The position numbers were made by a program, and so were the translations under genes. The notes under the pieces were generated by a model. The model was not told the DNA's origin, ran no database searches, and was given only the letters and a program-made list of their open reading frames with translations. Below are positions 54,948 to 63,951 of a stretch of 64,000 nucleotides of DNA, in pieces (position 1 is the first letter of the stretch; the number at the start of each line of letters is the position of its first letter). The DNA is taken from contig DAIRVS010000006.1 of NCBI GenBank assembly GCA_036802685.1, positions 4,116 to 68,115 of the forward strand, read 5' to 3'. The stretch is from HGW-17 sp938004375. GTDB lineage: Bacteria > Myxococcota_A > Polyangia > HGW-17.

Positions 54948-57900
54948 ATGACCAACAAGACCAATAAATATAATTATAGCTTATTGTTTTTCCCGGATCA
55001 AAAAGTCGGGAAATCGAAAATGGCCTTTTTGCAGCACAAGTTGCTGGCCAGAGGTTTCGTCGATTTCCGGGACTCCGACCGAAGCCTTCTCCATCGTGAT
55101 GATACCCTCCTCGTGCATGACTTCTTCAGCACAGCAGACAGGGATGATCAGCTATTTCTGGGTTTCTATTTGGATGGGTTTCCGGAAGATGACAAAACCT
55201 TGACGATACAGGATTTTGCCAAAGGCAAACATGACCAGAGTGGAAAACTGGAGGATCTGTTTTTTTTATCGGCATCCAGGAAAATTCTTTGTTGCATCGT
55301 TGTGCCGGACGAGATAAAAATCATCACGAAAAAGTTGCCCATGTTCCAACGCAGGTCGGACCAATCGATCGCCGTGGTGTTTATCCATTGTCATGCCGAC
55401 TCTGGCCTAGGTAACCTCACCTCTGAGTTGTTCTCCATTTTGATGAAATTTATGACTTCCAACCACACGCACCTTGATAAAGCCTATTTGGATACATTTT
55501 ATTATTATAGTGATGATTACTTTCCATTCTTGCAGAATTTCGGTGCGTTCGAAATTTCCGTTGGCTCATGTGAAATCCAATGTCTGGATGAATACAGACC
55601 TCCAATAAGAAAAAATCGGCAGGGCGTGGACGCCTTGAAATTGGAAAACCTCGAAAGGCACACATTGGAACGAAGCCGGATGGACTGGCAACTCGCGACT
55701 CCCGCCATGCCCCTACCTCCTGCAGAATTGAACTCCCCGAAACCGGAAATCCAGTTGTTGAAAACGACGAAGGAAAAGACTCTGCTCCATGAACTCGATA
55801 AGCTCGGCCGACAACTACAGGTTGTAATCAAACAGGTGCACCAGGGAAATGCGTCCGGAGCTCTCCAAAACCTGCTGGAAGTGATTGAAAATCTGAAAGA
55901 AATCCAGGACCCCGGAGAAGTCGTCCATCGTATGCTCTTTTTTGCCCTGCTCTGGTACGGGAATCTCTGGTTGAACAGGAAAAACTATGACAGTGCCCTG
56001 CTAGCCTGGGAGGAGGCAATATCCGTCCAGGAGCGATACGCAGGCGGGCAATATTATTCCCAAGAACAGTCATTGTTCATCTATGATGCACTGAGTTATA
56101 TATATTTTAAAAAAGACAATTTCGATGCCATGGAATTTTTCATTGAAGAGAAATTCAAACTTCTGGAGAAACTGCCTGACCATGATGGACCGTTGAAGAC
56201 CATTTACCTGAACACTCAATGTCAAATATTAATACTTTTGCTCAAAAATGCTGAAATAGCAAAGGCATTGACGATGTCCAGTCAACTACTGCAGGCCTTT
56301 TTTTCCGGGGAGCATGAACTGCCATCACATTGGCAGGTCTTTCAATTGGTCTGGAGCCTATACACCGAAGCAGCGAGCAGATGCAGGAACATCGACGGAT
56401 GGCTGGAGGCAAGCACCGCGAAAGCCGGATTATTGAACTCTCTCGCTCCCCTGACTGAATCGACCTGGCAAGAGGAGTTGTTCACCGACACCGAAATCGA
56501 ACGCTCGATCGGATGGGTTTTCCATGAAATTCCCAATCGCTTCATGGATCCCGACAACCAACAGCGCATCCAAACCATTCGAAGGAAATTCGTCGAATCG
56601 CCCTGCCCCCCAGCCCTCCAGCAAAAAATGCTCAACTGGGCTTTTCATGTTGGGTATTTTTACTTGAGAAATCAACAACTTGAGCGGGCCCACGAGTTCT
56701 TTGAAATCGCAAGAAAACATCTGACGGAATTTCAACTGGACCCTCGCACGATGGAACATGTCTTCGTGCTCTTTTATGAATTCGCTGGTGCGGCGGCCCA
56801 CACTTCAGGTGATGCATATGCCGCATTTTTCTGGAGCAAACGAGAGTATGACTATTTCTCCACTGACAATCAAGAACCGGGCAAACTGGCCTCCTGCTTG
56901 TATCGGTGGCTCTATAGTTCAATTCGTGTGCAAAACCAAAATGGAATCGAAACGGCAGTGAGTGCGGCATCTCCCTTGCTGGAATTGCCGGTTTACCCAG
57001 ATGTGTACGAAGTGGATCCACTTTTACTTTGCAAACTGTACCTATTGTGCACCAAGCAATTGCAGGAAAAGGACCGCGATGTGAACACGCGGTTGATCCG
57101 CCTAAACAATGAACGAATCCTGCGAGTCACGGAAGATCCCAAATATTCGCTTCAAGAAGTCGCAAGTCTATATCTGCAATTCTATCAGAACTTCCTGACA
57201 TCCACGCGTGGCGCGGCCTTTTTATCCCTGAAACGTCTATTGAACCGATACTGTACGAAAAAGGATCCCTCGGATCAACGCGAAGAATGTTTTCTAATCA
57301 TGATGAAGACCGGCATTCTGATTCAATACATGATTGCACTAGTTCACCCTTCATATTATGTTCTTTTTTCTAATATCGTCCATGTAATCCGAATGGTTGA
57401 ATCTCCCCGCCAGGACCAGTTCCATCTGCTTGAATATTATTTCCTATCAATGTATTACCTTGAAAAAAAGAACCAAGAGCAAGTATTACCTCAAGCCCTG
57501 CGAAAATACCTTAGCCTGGACAGCCAATTGTTACTGCAAAAATGCACCCTGAAAGACCGAACCCTGGTTCGTCCAGAGCTCTTTGAGGCCATTCATAAGT
57601 TAATTGACTCTCATGTGGAAAGTCGTTCATTCAACAGACAGGAGGAACTGTATCGAGTCATTTTCAGCGCTTGTTTTTTGGCATCGATGAATCCAAGCGA
57701 AGATGACCTGCTCAGCCAATTGGCCATTGCCGTCGAGCGAATCCCCGAGCAGAACCTCAAATACGGCATCAACAAGCAAATTGCCAAACTGCTCCATGAA
57801 TGGACGCCTATCAATCCAAAGAAGTTCATTCCGGAGTTTGTGCGATCCGTGAAAAACCTAATGGAAGCCAGTCAATACGTTGCAGACCGTTCACCTTTTA

Positions 57901-58988
57901 TGGAATTATTACTGTTTCATGAAAACCAGTTGTTTGACCCGAAACGCCCCATCAGTGACAACACGATCATTTCCACTCAATGGCGATTGGTGGACCTTTA
58001 TTTTCAGAACAACGACATAAATCGTGCAAACCGTATTTTTGACTTGAATGTGAAAAATATCACCACTTGTTTCAACAAGCCCCAATTGGAAATACTCGAA
58101 TTGGTTAATCAGATTGGTGAATGCAAATCCAGATTGGATAAGTTCAAGCCTCTTCAAAAAGAATCGAGAAGCAGTCTGCAGGTTCTGGCCAGGGTGTTCA
58201 GGGAAAAGGTATTCGTCGAGTCATCCCCGTCGCCCCCTTTGCACATATTGAACGAGGCCTACCGGATGATTCTGATGATTGAAATTCACCTGGACGAACC
58301 GAAAGACGTATGGGAACTACTGGAGAAAGACCTGGCCCGATGGTTTCACCTAGGCTACAACTATTTCCATGTTTTTTCCTCGCTGGTGCTGGACATCTCT
58401 CAAAAGAGCTCCCAAATGGAAAGGAATCCGGAGAACGGCGATCCACACATTGATTTCATCCTGAAGGCTTTTCCCATCATTTTAAAAAACACGCAGGATC
58501 CCCGCTGCGGCGAAGTATTCATAAAAGAAGCCTTTTTCCGGACTCACGATGACAAATGCTTTAGTACTTATAGGGATATAAAGCTAGACGAATTACTTCA
58601 ACAACACATAAATAACTCTATATGGAATGAAAATGTTATTCTAATTTTATCCTATCTCCACAAAAGAAATTACCGTCTGGTACATCCGGAAATAGTCGCC
58701 CGATACTCCCTGGAGTTGCTGAAAAAAGCCCTCGGGGCAGTTCGTGATCCCGAGACCGGTGAAGTGATGAATCGTTTCGAACAGTATCCAGATGGTGCAC
58801 TGTATGAGCCAAATATTTTGGCATTGGCTGCCATATACAGCCAATACCACAGTTGGTGTTTCGATGGAAATATTCTTGGGTTTCTCAGCAAGTACCAGTA
58901 CCGTTTCAAGGAAAAAACCAAAAACCTGAAACTGGACGATGGCGTGAAAAAGTATGTAATTTTCGCGCTCGATTTGCTCCCTATGTGA
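54948..58988 (+). CDS. Large alpha-solenoid (TPR-like) protein of unknown function
   Basis: This 1346-residue protein has no signal or membrane segment. Residues 1-220 form a compact alpha/beta region (LLFFPDQKVGK, IAVVFIHCHADSGLG). From about 270 to the end it is helical with TPR-like pairs (LLWYGNLWLNRKNYDSALLAWEEAI, IYDALSYIYFKKDNFDAMEFF and GYFYLRNQQLERAHEFFEIARKHL). Codon use is AT-rich. GAGGA is 7 bases before ATG. The glycosyltransferase gene begins 20 bases after its stop, so it leads a likely operon. The N-terminal domain plus long solenoid resembles the layout of sensor or regulatory scaffolds, but I recognise no named family and infer no specific role. Confidence 0.75.
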   Translation: MTNKTNKYNYSLLFFPDQKVGKSKMAFLQHKLLARGFVDFRDSDRSLLHRDDTLLVHDFFSTADRDDQLFLGFYLDGFPEDDKTLTIQDFAKGKHDQSGKLEDLFFLSASRKILCCIVVPDEIKIITKKLPMFQRRSDQSIAVVFIHCHADSGLGNLTSELFSILMKFMTSNHTHLDKAYLDTFYYYSDDYFPFLQNFGAFEISVGSCEIQCLDEYRPPIRKNRQGVDALKLENLERHTLERSRMDWQLATPAMPLPPAELNSPKPEIQLLKTTKEKTLLHELDKLGRQLQVVIKQVHQGNASGALQNLLEVIENLKEIQDPGEVVHRMLFFALLWYGNLWLNRKNYDSALLAWEEAISVQERYAGGQYYSQEQSLFIYDALSYIYFKKDNFDAMEFFIEEKFKLLEKLPDHDGPLKTIYLNTQCQILILLLKNAEIAKALTMSSQLLQAFFSGEHELPSHWQVFQLVWSLYTEAASRCRNIDGWLEASTAKAGLLNSLAPLTESTWQEELFTDTEIERSIGWVFHEIPNRFMDPDNQQRIQTIRRKFVESPCPPALQQKMLNWAFHVGYFYLRNQQLERAHEFFEIARKHLTEFQLDPRTMEHVFVLFYEFAGAAAHTSGDAYAAFFWSKREYDYFSTDNQEPGKLASCLYRWLYSSIRVQNQNGIETAVSAASPLLELPVYPDVYEVDPLLLCKLYLLCTKQLQEKDRDVNTRLIRLNNERILRVTEDPKYSLQEVASLYLQFYQNFLTSTRGAAFLSLKRLLNRYCTKKDPSDQREECFLIMMKTGILIQYMIALVHPSYYVLFSNIVHVIRMVESPRQDQFHLLEYYFLSMYYLEKKNQEQVLPQALRKYLSLDSQLLLQKCTLKDRTLVRPELFEAIHKLIDSHVESRSFNRQEELYRVIFSACFLASMNPSEDDLLSQLAIAVERIPEQNLKYGINKQIAKLLHEWTPINPKKFIPEFVRSVKNLMEASQYVADRSPFMELLLFHENQLFDPKRPISDNTIISTQWRLVDLYFQNNDINRANRIFDLNVKNITTCFNKPQLEILELVNQIGECKSRLDKFKPLQKESRSSLQVLARVFREKVFVESSPSPPLHILNEAYRMILMIEIHLDEPKDVWELLEKDLARWFHLGYNYFHVFSSLVLDISQKSSQMERNPENGDPHIDFILKAFPIILKNTQDPRCGEVFIKEAFFRTHDDKCFSTYRDIKLDELLQQHINNSIWNENVILILSYLHKRNYRLVHPEIVARYSLELLKKALGAVRDPETGEVMNRFEQYPDGALYEPNILALAAIYSQYHSWCFDGNILGFLSKYQYRFKEKTKNLKLDDGVKKYVIFALDLLPM

Positions 58989-59008
58989 ATATTTATGGAG
59001 TATTATTA

Positions 59009-60145
59009 TTGATTCCCTCCATCCACGACGAGCGGCTTCGAATAGTGGCAATTTCGGGTCGCCCGATCGATTCCCTCGGTGGCGCCGAACGATCACTGGC
59101 TCGGTTATGTAAGGCCTTGTCGGCTCATCACGATTTGCAGTTGTTGGCGCCAACAACAGATGGTGCCACGATAACAAATGATGGTAGGGAAGATTTCTAT
59201 TTATACAATGATGTCATGAAAAAACTCGAGTCAGTTGGCGCAGTTGATATCATATACCTTGGCAGCCACTTCATGCTGAAAACTCCGACTGCGTTTTCAA
59301 GAATGAAAACTCTATTTCCAACAGCCAAGCTTGTCCTGAAGGAGACCACAGCTGGCAAACTGATTCGTGTGCTCGCACGTCTGGAGAAGCAGGAAGCAAG
59401 CCAGATTTTGCGAGACCTGGACGCCATTGTCTGCACCTCGTATAGAATTTGGCATGACTATCAATATCTTTCAGGATTCAATGGCCAATTGGAACTGATT
59501 CCCAATGGTGTCGACACCCGGCTTTTCGCGCCTGTGACGGAGGAAACGCAGACAAGGATCCGCCGCCGTCTGGGTTTGGACACTTCTCGACCACTCGTCA
59601 TCTTTTCCGGCCGATTCGCGGAAAAGAAAAATCTCGATGTGATTTATGGCGCCTGGCTGGACATGGAGAGACATTTTGGAGATTGGGCCCAATTGGTGCT
59701 GGTCGGCAAGATCCACAAACACTACGATGCGGGTATTGTGCGCCTGATGCGTGAAGACCTGCGTAACGTGAAGTTTATTGGGCCGTTCTCGAGGGACGAA
59801 GACTTGGCATCCTGTTACCAGGCCGCCGACTTTTTTTTGGCGCCCACTTCCAGGGAAGGTCTTTCCAATGCATTTCTGGAAGCATCGGCTTGCGGTCTCT
59901 ACCCAGTTGTCACGGCAATCTCTGGATATGAAGATGTCATCACGACACCGAAGTCGGGCATGTTGGTGGAAGAACGCAATACATCTGACGTCATCCGATG
60001 CTTGAAGATGCTGAACCTAAATCCCGACACATACCGCCGGTACGCTCGGGACTGCCTGAGGCCTCATATCGTCTCAAATCACGACATCCACCATGTCGCA
60101 CAATTGTATCATAATTTATTTACCAGATTGCGCGAGGTCAGATGA
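59009..60145 (+). CDS. GT4-family glycosyltransferase
   Basis: This 378-residue GT-B enzyme has VAISGRPIDSLGGAERSLARLCKAL at the N-terminus (acceptor-side loop), LELIPNGVDTRLF near 160, VIFSGRFAEKKNLDVIY near 198, and the EX7E donor motif in SREGLSNAFLEASACG near 281-289. These are standard GT4 (retaining) features. The start is TTG 59009, with GGAG eight bases upstream; no ATG is suitably placed. The gene begins 20 bases after the solenoid gene and overlaps the next start (ATGA). Donor and acceptor are unknown. Confidence 0.9.
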   Translation: MIPSIHDERLRIVAISGRPIDSLGGAERSLARLCKALSAHHDLQLLAPTTDGATITNDGREDFYLYNDVMKKLESVGAVDIIYLGSHFMLKTPTAFSRMKTLFPTAKLVLKETTAGKLIRVLARLEKQEASQILRDLDAIVCTSYRIWHDYQYLSGFNGQLELIPNGVDTRLFAPVTEETQTRIRRRLGLDTSRPLVIFSGRFAEKKNLDVIYGAWLDMERHFGDWAQLVLVGKIHKHYDAGIVRLMREDLRNVKFIGPFSRDEDLASCYQAADFFLAPTSREGLSNAFLEASACGLYPVVTAISGYEDVITTPKSGMLVEERNTSDVIRCLKMLNLNPDTYRRYARDCLRPHIVSNHDIHHVAQLYHNLFTRLREVR

Positions 60146-61359
60146 AGTTTGAGCGAAAGATGACACTCGATCAGGCGTGTGAAACAGCCCGGCGCGTGGC
60201 CGTCACGGCACTGGCGACACAGGTCGCCGGTCTGCCTCAGGGAGGACACCCCTGCGGGTTTTTACTGTGTGGGTCAGCGGCTGATTTCGGAAGTTTCACG
60301 GTCCATTCCGATCTTGACCTGCATGTTCTGGCACCCAATGTTGCCATCGGAGAAGAGCTCGCCGCTCAACTGAAACAGGCATGGGACCGGTTGCCTGTTC
60401 CTCATCCACCACTGAGCATCAGTTTGCAACTTCTTCCCGGTGCGATTGATGACCCGTACTGGCGTGTCGCACTCTGGTTGGGTTCCGCGTCAAATCCTTT
60501 GCGGTTGCAGATCATCCAAACCTGCCTTGAATCGGATTGCCGTCGTTCCCATCTGCTGGAATCCTTTTTCGAGTATCTGGCATGCCGTCTTACCCCCACG
60601 CGACACAACCTGCGGACGCATCCTGGCGCACTGCGCGCCCTTTGGTTGATGAAGCACATCACACAAACCGGACTACCCAGTTTCAGCGAGGAACCGATCG
60701 ATTGGCTGGGAAACCTGATGAACGAAGGTGGATTTCCCGGCGAGCGAATCACATTCATCCTTCAATTCGTTCAACGGTTGCGATTCGCCCGTTGCGTTCC
60801 GACATCAGCCTCCCATGATGGTTGCTTTCCGGTGAATGAACCATGGGGGAAGTTGTGCCGGGATGAGGCGTGCCAATGGTTGATGCAACTTGAGCAATCG
60901 GTTCCCCCTCTCTCCCTGGCGCTGAAAGATCTCTATCATGTCCGGTTTCAGGAGTTGGGAATTGATTCCGAGGATATCGTTCAGTTCGTTGGGTCAACTC
61001 GGGCTGAAAAGATCCGGGCCATTGACGCGGGCGACGTGACGCGAATGACTGCATTGGCCTGGTGCGAATCCGAGGAGTACTTACTGTCCGCCTTGACGAC
61101 CTTTGCCTCAGAGCATCCGATGATCCGCATGGGACTGGCTTTCAACCGTGCAACCCCGGCGCTCATGATTCGCGCATTGCTCGAGTCCGCTGGTGGCCCA
61201 CATTCGCGCCCGTTGTTTCGCCGTCGATGCCTGTTCCATGCGAGTTGGAAACGAAGGCCGCCCAAAGATCGTATTGCCTTCTGGATACAAAATCTGGCAG
61301 AAGAATCATCTCCCCTCTTGCGTTCTGATCTTCAAAAAGTCATACAGAAGTGCGCATGA
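60142..61359 (+). CDS. Nucleotidyltransferase-like protein
   Basis: This 405-residue protein has LLCGSAADFGSFTVHSDLDLHV near 43-62, which is the GS-x(n)-D-x-D signature of the polymerase-beta-type nucleotidyltransferase fold (two metal-binding Asp in SDLDLHV). The remainder, about 90-405, is helical with no clear homology. The family transfers nucleotides to antibiotics, proteins or RNA; which applies here is unknown. Its start overlaps the GT4 stop and its stop overlaps the radical SAM start, so all three are coupled. Confidence 0.75.
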   Translation: MKFERKMTLDQACETARRVAVTALATQVAGLPQGGHPCGFLLCGSAADFGSFTVHSDLDLHVLAPNVAIGEELAAQLKQAWDRLPVPHPPLSISLQLLPGAIDDPYWRVALWLGSASNPLRLQIIQTCLESDCRRSHLLESFFEYLACRLTPTRHNLRTHPGALRALWLMKHITQTGLPSFSEEPIDWLGNLMNEGGFPGERITFILQFVQRLRFARCVPTSASHDGCFPVNEPWGKLCRDEACQWLMQLEQSVPPLSLALKDLYHVRFQELGIDSEDIVQFVGSTRAEKIRAIDAGDVTRMTALAWCESEEYLLSALTTFASEHPMIRMGLAFNRATPALMIRALLESAGGPHSRPLFRRRCLFHASWKRRPPKDRIAFWIQNLAEESSPLLRSDLQKVIQKCA

Positions 61360-62648
61360 ACATCCTGCTGGTCGCACCATCCGGAAGTCGTTTCAATCAT
61401 ACCCTGCACTACCGATATACCGATGTCGGAGAAGTCCTGGGGTTCTTATCCCGCAAAAGACCCCAAGATTCCCTTGCGTTCATCGACTGTCTCGCCTGTG
61501 AAATTGAATGGTCCTTGCTGAGGCGGATTTCCGAAGGGATCGATGTACTCGTTTTCTATTCCGATGTCTCAGCCTCTTCGGATACTGTCCGCTTGGCGAG
61601 CATGGCACGGGCGCTTCAACCGCAAGCCCGGATCCTGGCCTATGGAAAAGGACCTGCCTGTATTCCCCCGTTTTTTACTCGATGGCCTTTTGACGCCGTC
61701 TGTTTGACGGGAGATCCCGAGGCCGCTCTGCTTGGATACCTGAACCACCTTGAAGGAGGTCCGGTACCTCGCGGTCTTTGGTGTGCCCATCGACGGGACA
61801 CAATCGAAGGCGGGGAATGGCTCTCTCCCTGTGAATGGGGGTTCCCTTCGCTGGATTGCCTTCCGCTTGAAGATTATCGCCGGATTGCGCGGATCAAAGG
61901 CATTCCATTTGAATTGAGCGTCTATCCCTCCAGGGGATGCTCCCACCGGGAATGCGGTTACTGCGATGCCCCCCGCTACGAAGGGCACAGGGATCGTCGA
62001 CGTCCCCCCGACCAACTCCTGGCTTGGACGGACGTAGCGGTACACACCCATGGATTCGACTGCGTTCAAATGCATGCCACGGATTTTTGTGCAGCACCGG
62101 ACTGGGTTGAGCGCTTCTGCCAGGAATATCGAGCCTCGGGGTGTCGCTTTGATTGGACATGCTGTGTCAGGGCCGATTCGTTGACTCCTGCGCTGGTCCG
62201 TCAAATGGCGCATGCCGGCTGCCGAAGAATTGGAGTCGGCGTGGAACACCTGTCGATTGACGCCGTCCCAACGGCTTGCGAAGTCAAAGTCTCTCTCACC
62301 CAACTTGAGCAGGTGGCGGCACTGTTGCGAGAGAACGGGCTGCCTGGAAAAGCCTATCTGATGGCTGGCATGCCCGGACAAACCGAACTGGACCTGTTGC
62401 ATGCCTACCTGACCGTCCTGAGGATGGGATTGATCCCCCGGGTATCGACCTATACCCCGTTTCACCATTTGCTTGGCCTGTCGCTGGGTGAACTGGAACA
62501 ACTGGACCTGGTCCGTTACGATCGAAAGTGCTTTCTTCCCGCCGGTGAATTGCCGGATGCCACCGTTCTCAATCTCATACTTCGGCCACCGGGTGTCGAA
62601 GCATGGGCTCAAATGCGTTTCGCAGAATTGCTGAATGAACCCTCATGA
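61356..62648 (+). CDS. Radical SAM protein with B12-binding-like N-terminus and CX4CX2C motif
   Basis: This 430-residue protein has an N-terminal cobalamin-binding-like Rossmann region (about 1-130: MNILLVAPSG, VLVFYSDVSASSDTVRLASMA) without the DxHxxG lower-axial His motif. The radical SAM TIM-barrel follows, with Cys195, Cys200 and Cys203 in RGCSHRECGYCDAPRY. The first spacing is four residues, not the usual three, giving CX4CX2C. VGVEHLSID and AYLMAGMPGQT are typical of the SAM-binding strands. ATG 61356 overlaps the upstream stop (ATGA). It may carry out methylation or another radical reaction; the substrate is unknown. A peptide of 48 residues is encoded about 1 kb downstream. Confidence 0.87.
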   Translation: MNILLVAPSGSRFNHTLHYRYTDVGEVLGFLSRKRPQDSLAFIDCLACEIEWSLLRRISEGIDVLVFYSDVSASSDTVRLASMARALQPQARILAYGKGPACIPPFFTRWPFDAVCLTGDPEAALLGYLNHLEGGPVPRGLWCAHRRDTIEGGEWLSPCEWGFPSLDCLPLEDYRRIARIKGIPFELSVYPSRGCSHRECGYCDAPRYEGHRDRRRPPDQLLAWTDVAVHTHGFDCVQMHATDFCAAPDWVERFCQEYRASGCRFDWTCCVRADSLTPALVRQMAHAGCRRIGVGVEHLSIDAVPTACEVKVSLTQLEQVAALLRENGLPGKAYLMAGMPGQTELDLLHAYLTVLRMGLIPRVSTYTPFHHLLGLSLGELEQLDLVRYDRKCFLPAGELPDATVLNLILRPPGVEAWAQMRFAELLNEPS

Positions 62649-63463
62649 AACCGGGGCAGTTACATGTTCACACAAGGTATTCCGATGGTGAAGTCACGCC
62701 GGACATGATCCTTCGCAACGACCTGGGATTTGTGGCAATCACCGACCATGATTATCTGAGTCCAATCGATGCTTTTCGATATTTGATCGAATATGGGATA
62801 GAAGTCATATCCGGCATCGAATTGACCGTCGTCATCGCCGGAAAAATCGCCCATGTGCTTGTGCTCGAACCGCGTCCATTGAGCGGCTTTTTCGATGCTT
62901 TGGCCATCATCCAGCGCCAGCGCAGTCAAAGGGTCCAGCGGATTCTCAACTACCTGGAAAAAGAAGGCTTCCGGCTTGATGGATCCAGTTTTATGGCACA
63001 TGAGATGCACACGAAATGGGATATCGCCGACGCGGTGTTAGCGCACCCATTCAATGAACGGAAACTGAAACAATACGGCATTTCAGATGCCAAGTCTTTT
63101 CGCTATCGGTTTATCAACTCAGCCAATCCGGAGTTTCGAATTTCTGGCATTCCCGGAGAAGAGATGCTTCCACTGGTCAAGGGCATTTTCATCCTGGCAC
63201 ATCCAGGAAAAAGCTTCCGTCTGGAGCAGGATGCCCTGAAGGTTTGCTCTTTCCTGAAGGCATTTCCGTTCTCAGGCGTTGAGGTCATCACACGTAAGCA
63301 TGGCTTTGACCAGCAAAAACACGCCGCACTGTTGGCGTTGTCCTGTGGTTTGTTGCAAGTCACCAGCAACGATGCCCATGTCGAGGCCCATTTGACGCAG
63401 AACCCGACTCCTTATGAACAATTGGAGCAATTGCGCGAGCGGGCACATATGCATGACGCATGA
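62645..63463 (+). CDS. PHP-domain metal-dependent phosphoesterase
   Basis: This 272-residue enzyme has the PHP motifs QLHVHTRYSDG (H7, H9, D14 region), FVAITDHDY near 33, GIEVISGIELTV near 56 and the C-terminal TSNDAHVEAH near 245, together with IFILAHPGKSF near 184. These ligate two or three metals in histidinol-phosphatase-like and nucleoside-phosphatase (YciV-like) members. It overlaps the radical SAM stop (ATGA). It may remove a phosphate or cleave a nucleotide made by the nucleotidyltransferase-like protein, which is speculation from context. Confidence 0.92.
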   Translation: MKPGQLHVHTRYSDGEVTPDMILRNDLGFVAITDHDYLSPIDAFRYLIEYGIEVISGIELTVVIAGKIAHVLVLEPRPLSGFFDALAIIQRQRSQRVQRILNYLEKEGFRLDGSSFMAHEMHTKWDIADAVLAHPFNERKLKQYGISDAKSFRYRFINSANPEFRISGIPGEEMLPLVKGIFILAHPGKSFRLEQDALKVCSFLKAFPFSGVEVITRKHGFDQQKHAALLALSCGLLQVTSNDAHVEAHLTQNPTPYEQLEQLRERAHMHDA

Positions 63464-63527
63464 GATATGGCACGACTTGAGGATCGACGATGCCTACCAG
63501 TGTCGAATGACACGCAATCCCTGTTCC

Positions 63528-63556
63528 TTGACATCCGTCTGACCCTCGGAGATAGT
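63528..63556 (+). promoter_or_regulatory. Possible promoter for the 48-codon gene
   Basis: TTGACA (63528-63533) and GATAGT (63551-63556) are 17 bases apart, upstream of the small gene at 63707. The -35 neighbourhood CCTTGACATCC repeats that at 80-90. Confidence 0.35.
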
Positions 63557-63609
63557 ACTCTCTGGAGGCCAAAACGTGCATGAACGGTCCTATATAGATA
63601 TTACCCTCT

Positions 63610-63630
63610 TCCATTAAATCTGGTAATGGA
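63610..63630. repeat. Inverted repeat TCCATTA/TAATGGA upstream of small gene
   Basis: Perfect 7-base arms (63610-63616, 63624-63630) with a 7-base loop. The same arms occur, one base apart, in the palindrome at 8050-8064. This may be a regulator site or a coincidence. Confidence 0.4.
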
Positions 63631-63706
63631 TGGGATCGTTGAATGTCGCCGGGATAATCTTGCCATCATGCAGGCTTTGGGAGCATAACCGCAAAGGGAG
63701 TCTTCA

Positions 63707-63853
63707 ATGAGTGACGAAACAGATAAAGATAATCCCGTTCTTGAAAGTGATCCCAATAAAGTTTCGGGGTCTGATACTTCAAAAGGTGGTAACATCGGTG
63801 TCTCCCTAAAAGCAGGGGTACCCATCCAGTCCCAGGGGGCATCCCTTTGTTGA
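63707..63853 (+). CDS. 48-residue peptide with C-terminal cysteine, candidate modified-peptide precursor
   Basis: A short gene: ATG 63707, TGA ending 63853. A strong SD (AAGGGAG) lies about 7 bases upstream. The peptide starts MSDETDKDNPVLESDPNKV (charged, leader-like) and ends GVSLKAGVPIQSQGASLC, glycine/serine-rich with a final Cys. It has no signal peptide or membrane segment. It follows the GT4, nucleotidyltransferase-like, radical SAM and PHP genes by 243 bases, and it is the last AT-rich gene before the GC-rich end of the window. The layout fits a RiPP-like precursor, but the sequence matches no class I know, and a stand-alone small protein is equally possible. Confidence 0.55.
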   Translation: MSDETDKDNPVLESDPNKVSGSDTSKGGNIGVSLKAGVPIQSQGASLC

Positions 63854-63951
63854 ATTTTGCAATGGGCTGAGGGAATTTTTCTGATTGATTTGATAGTCGA
63901 GTCAGAATGGGCGGATGAGGCGCGGGTGCTGCCGTTCTCAAGCCGCGGCGG

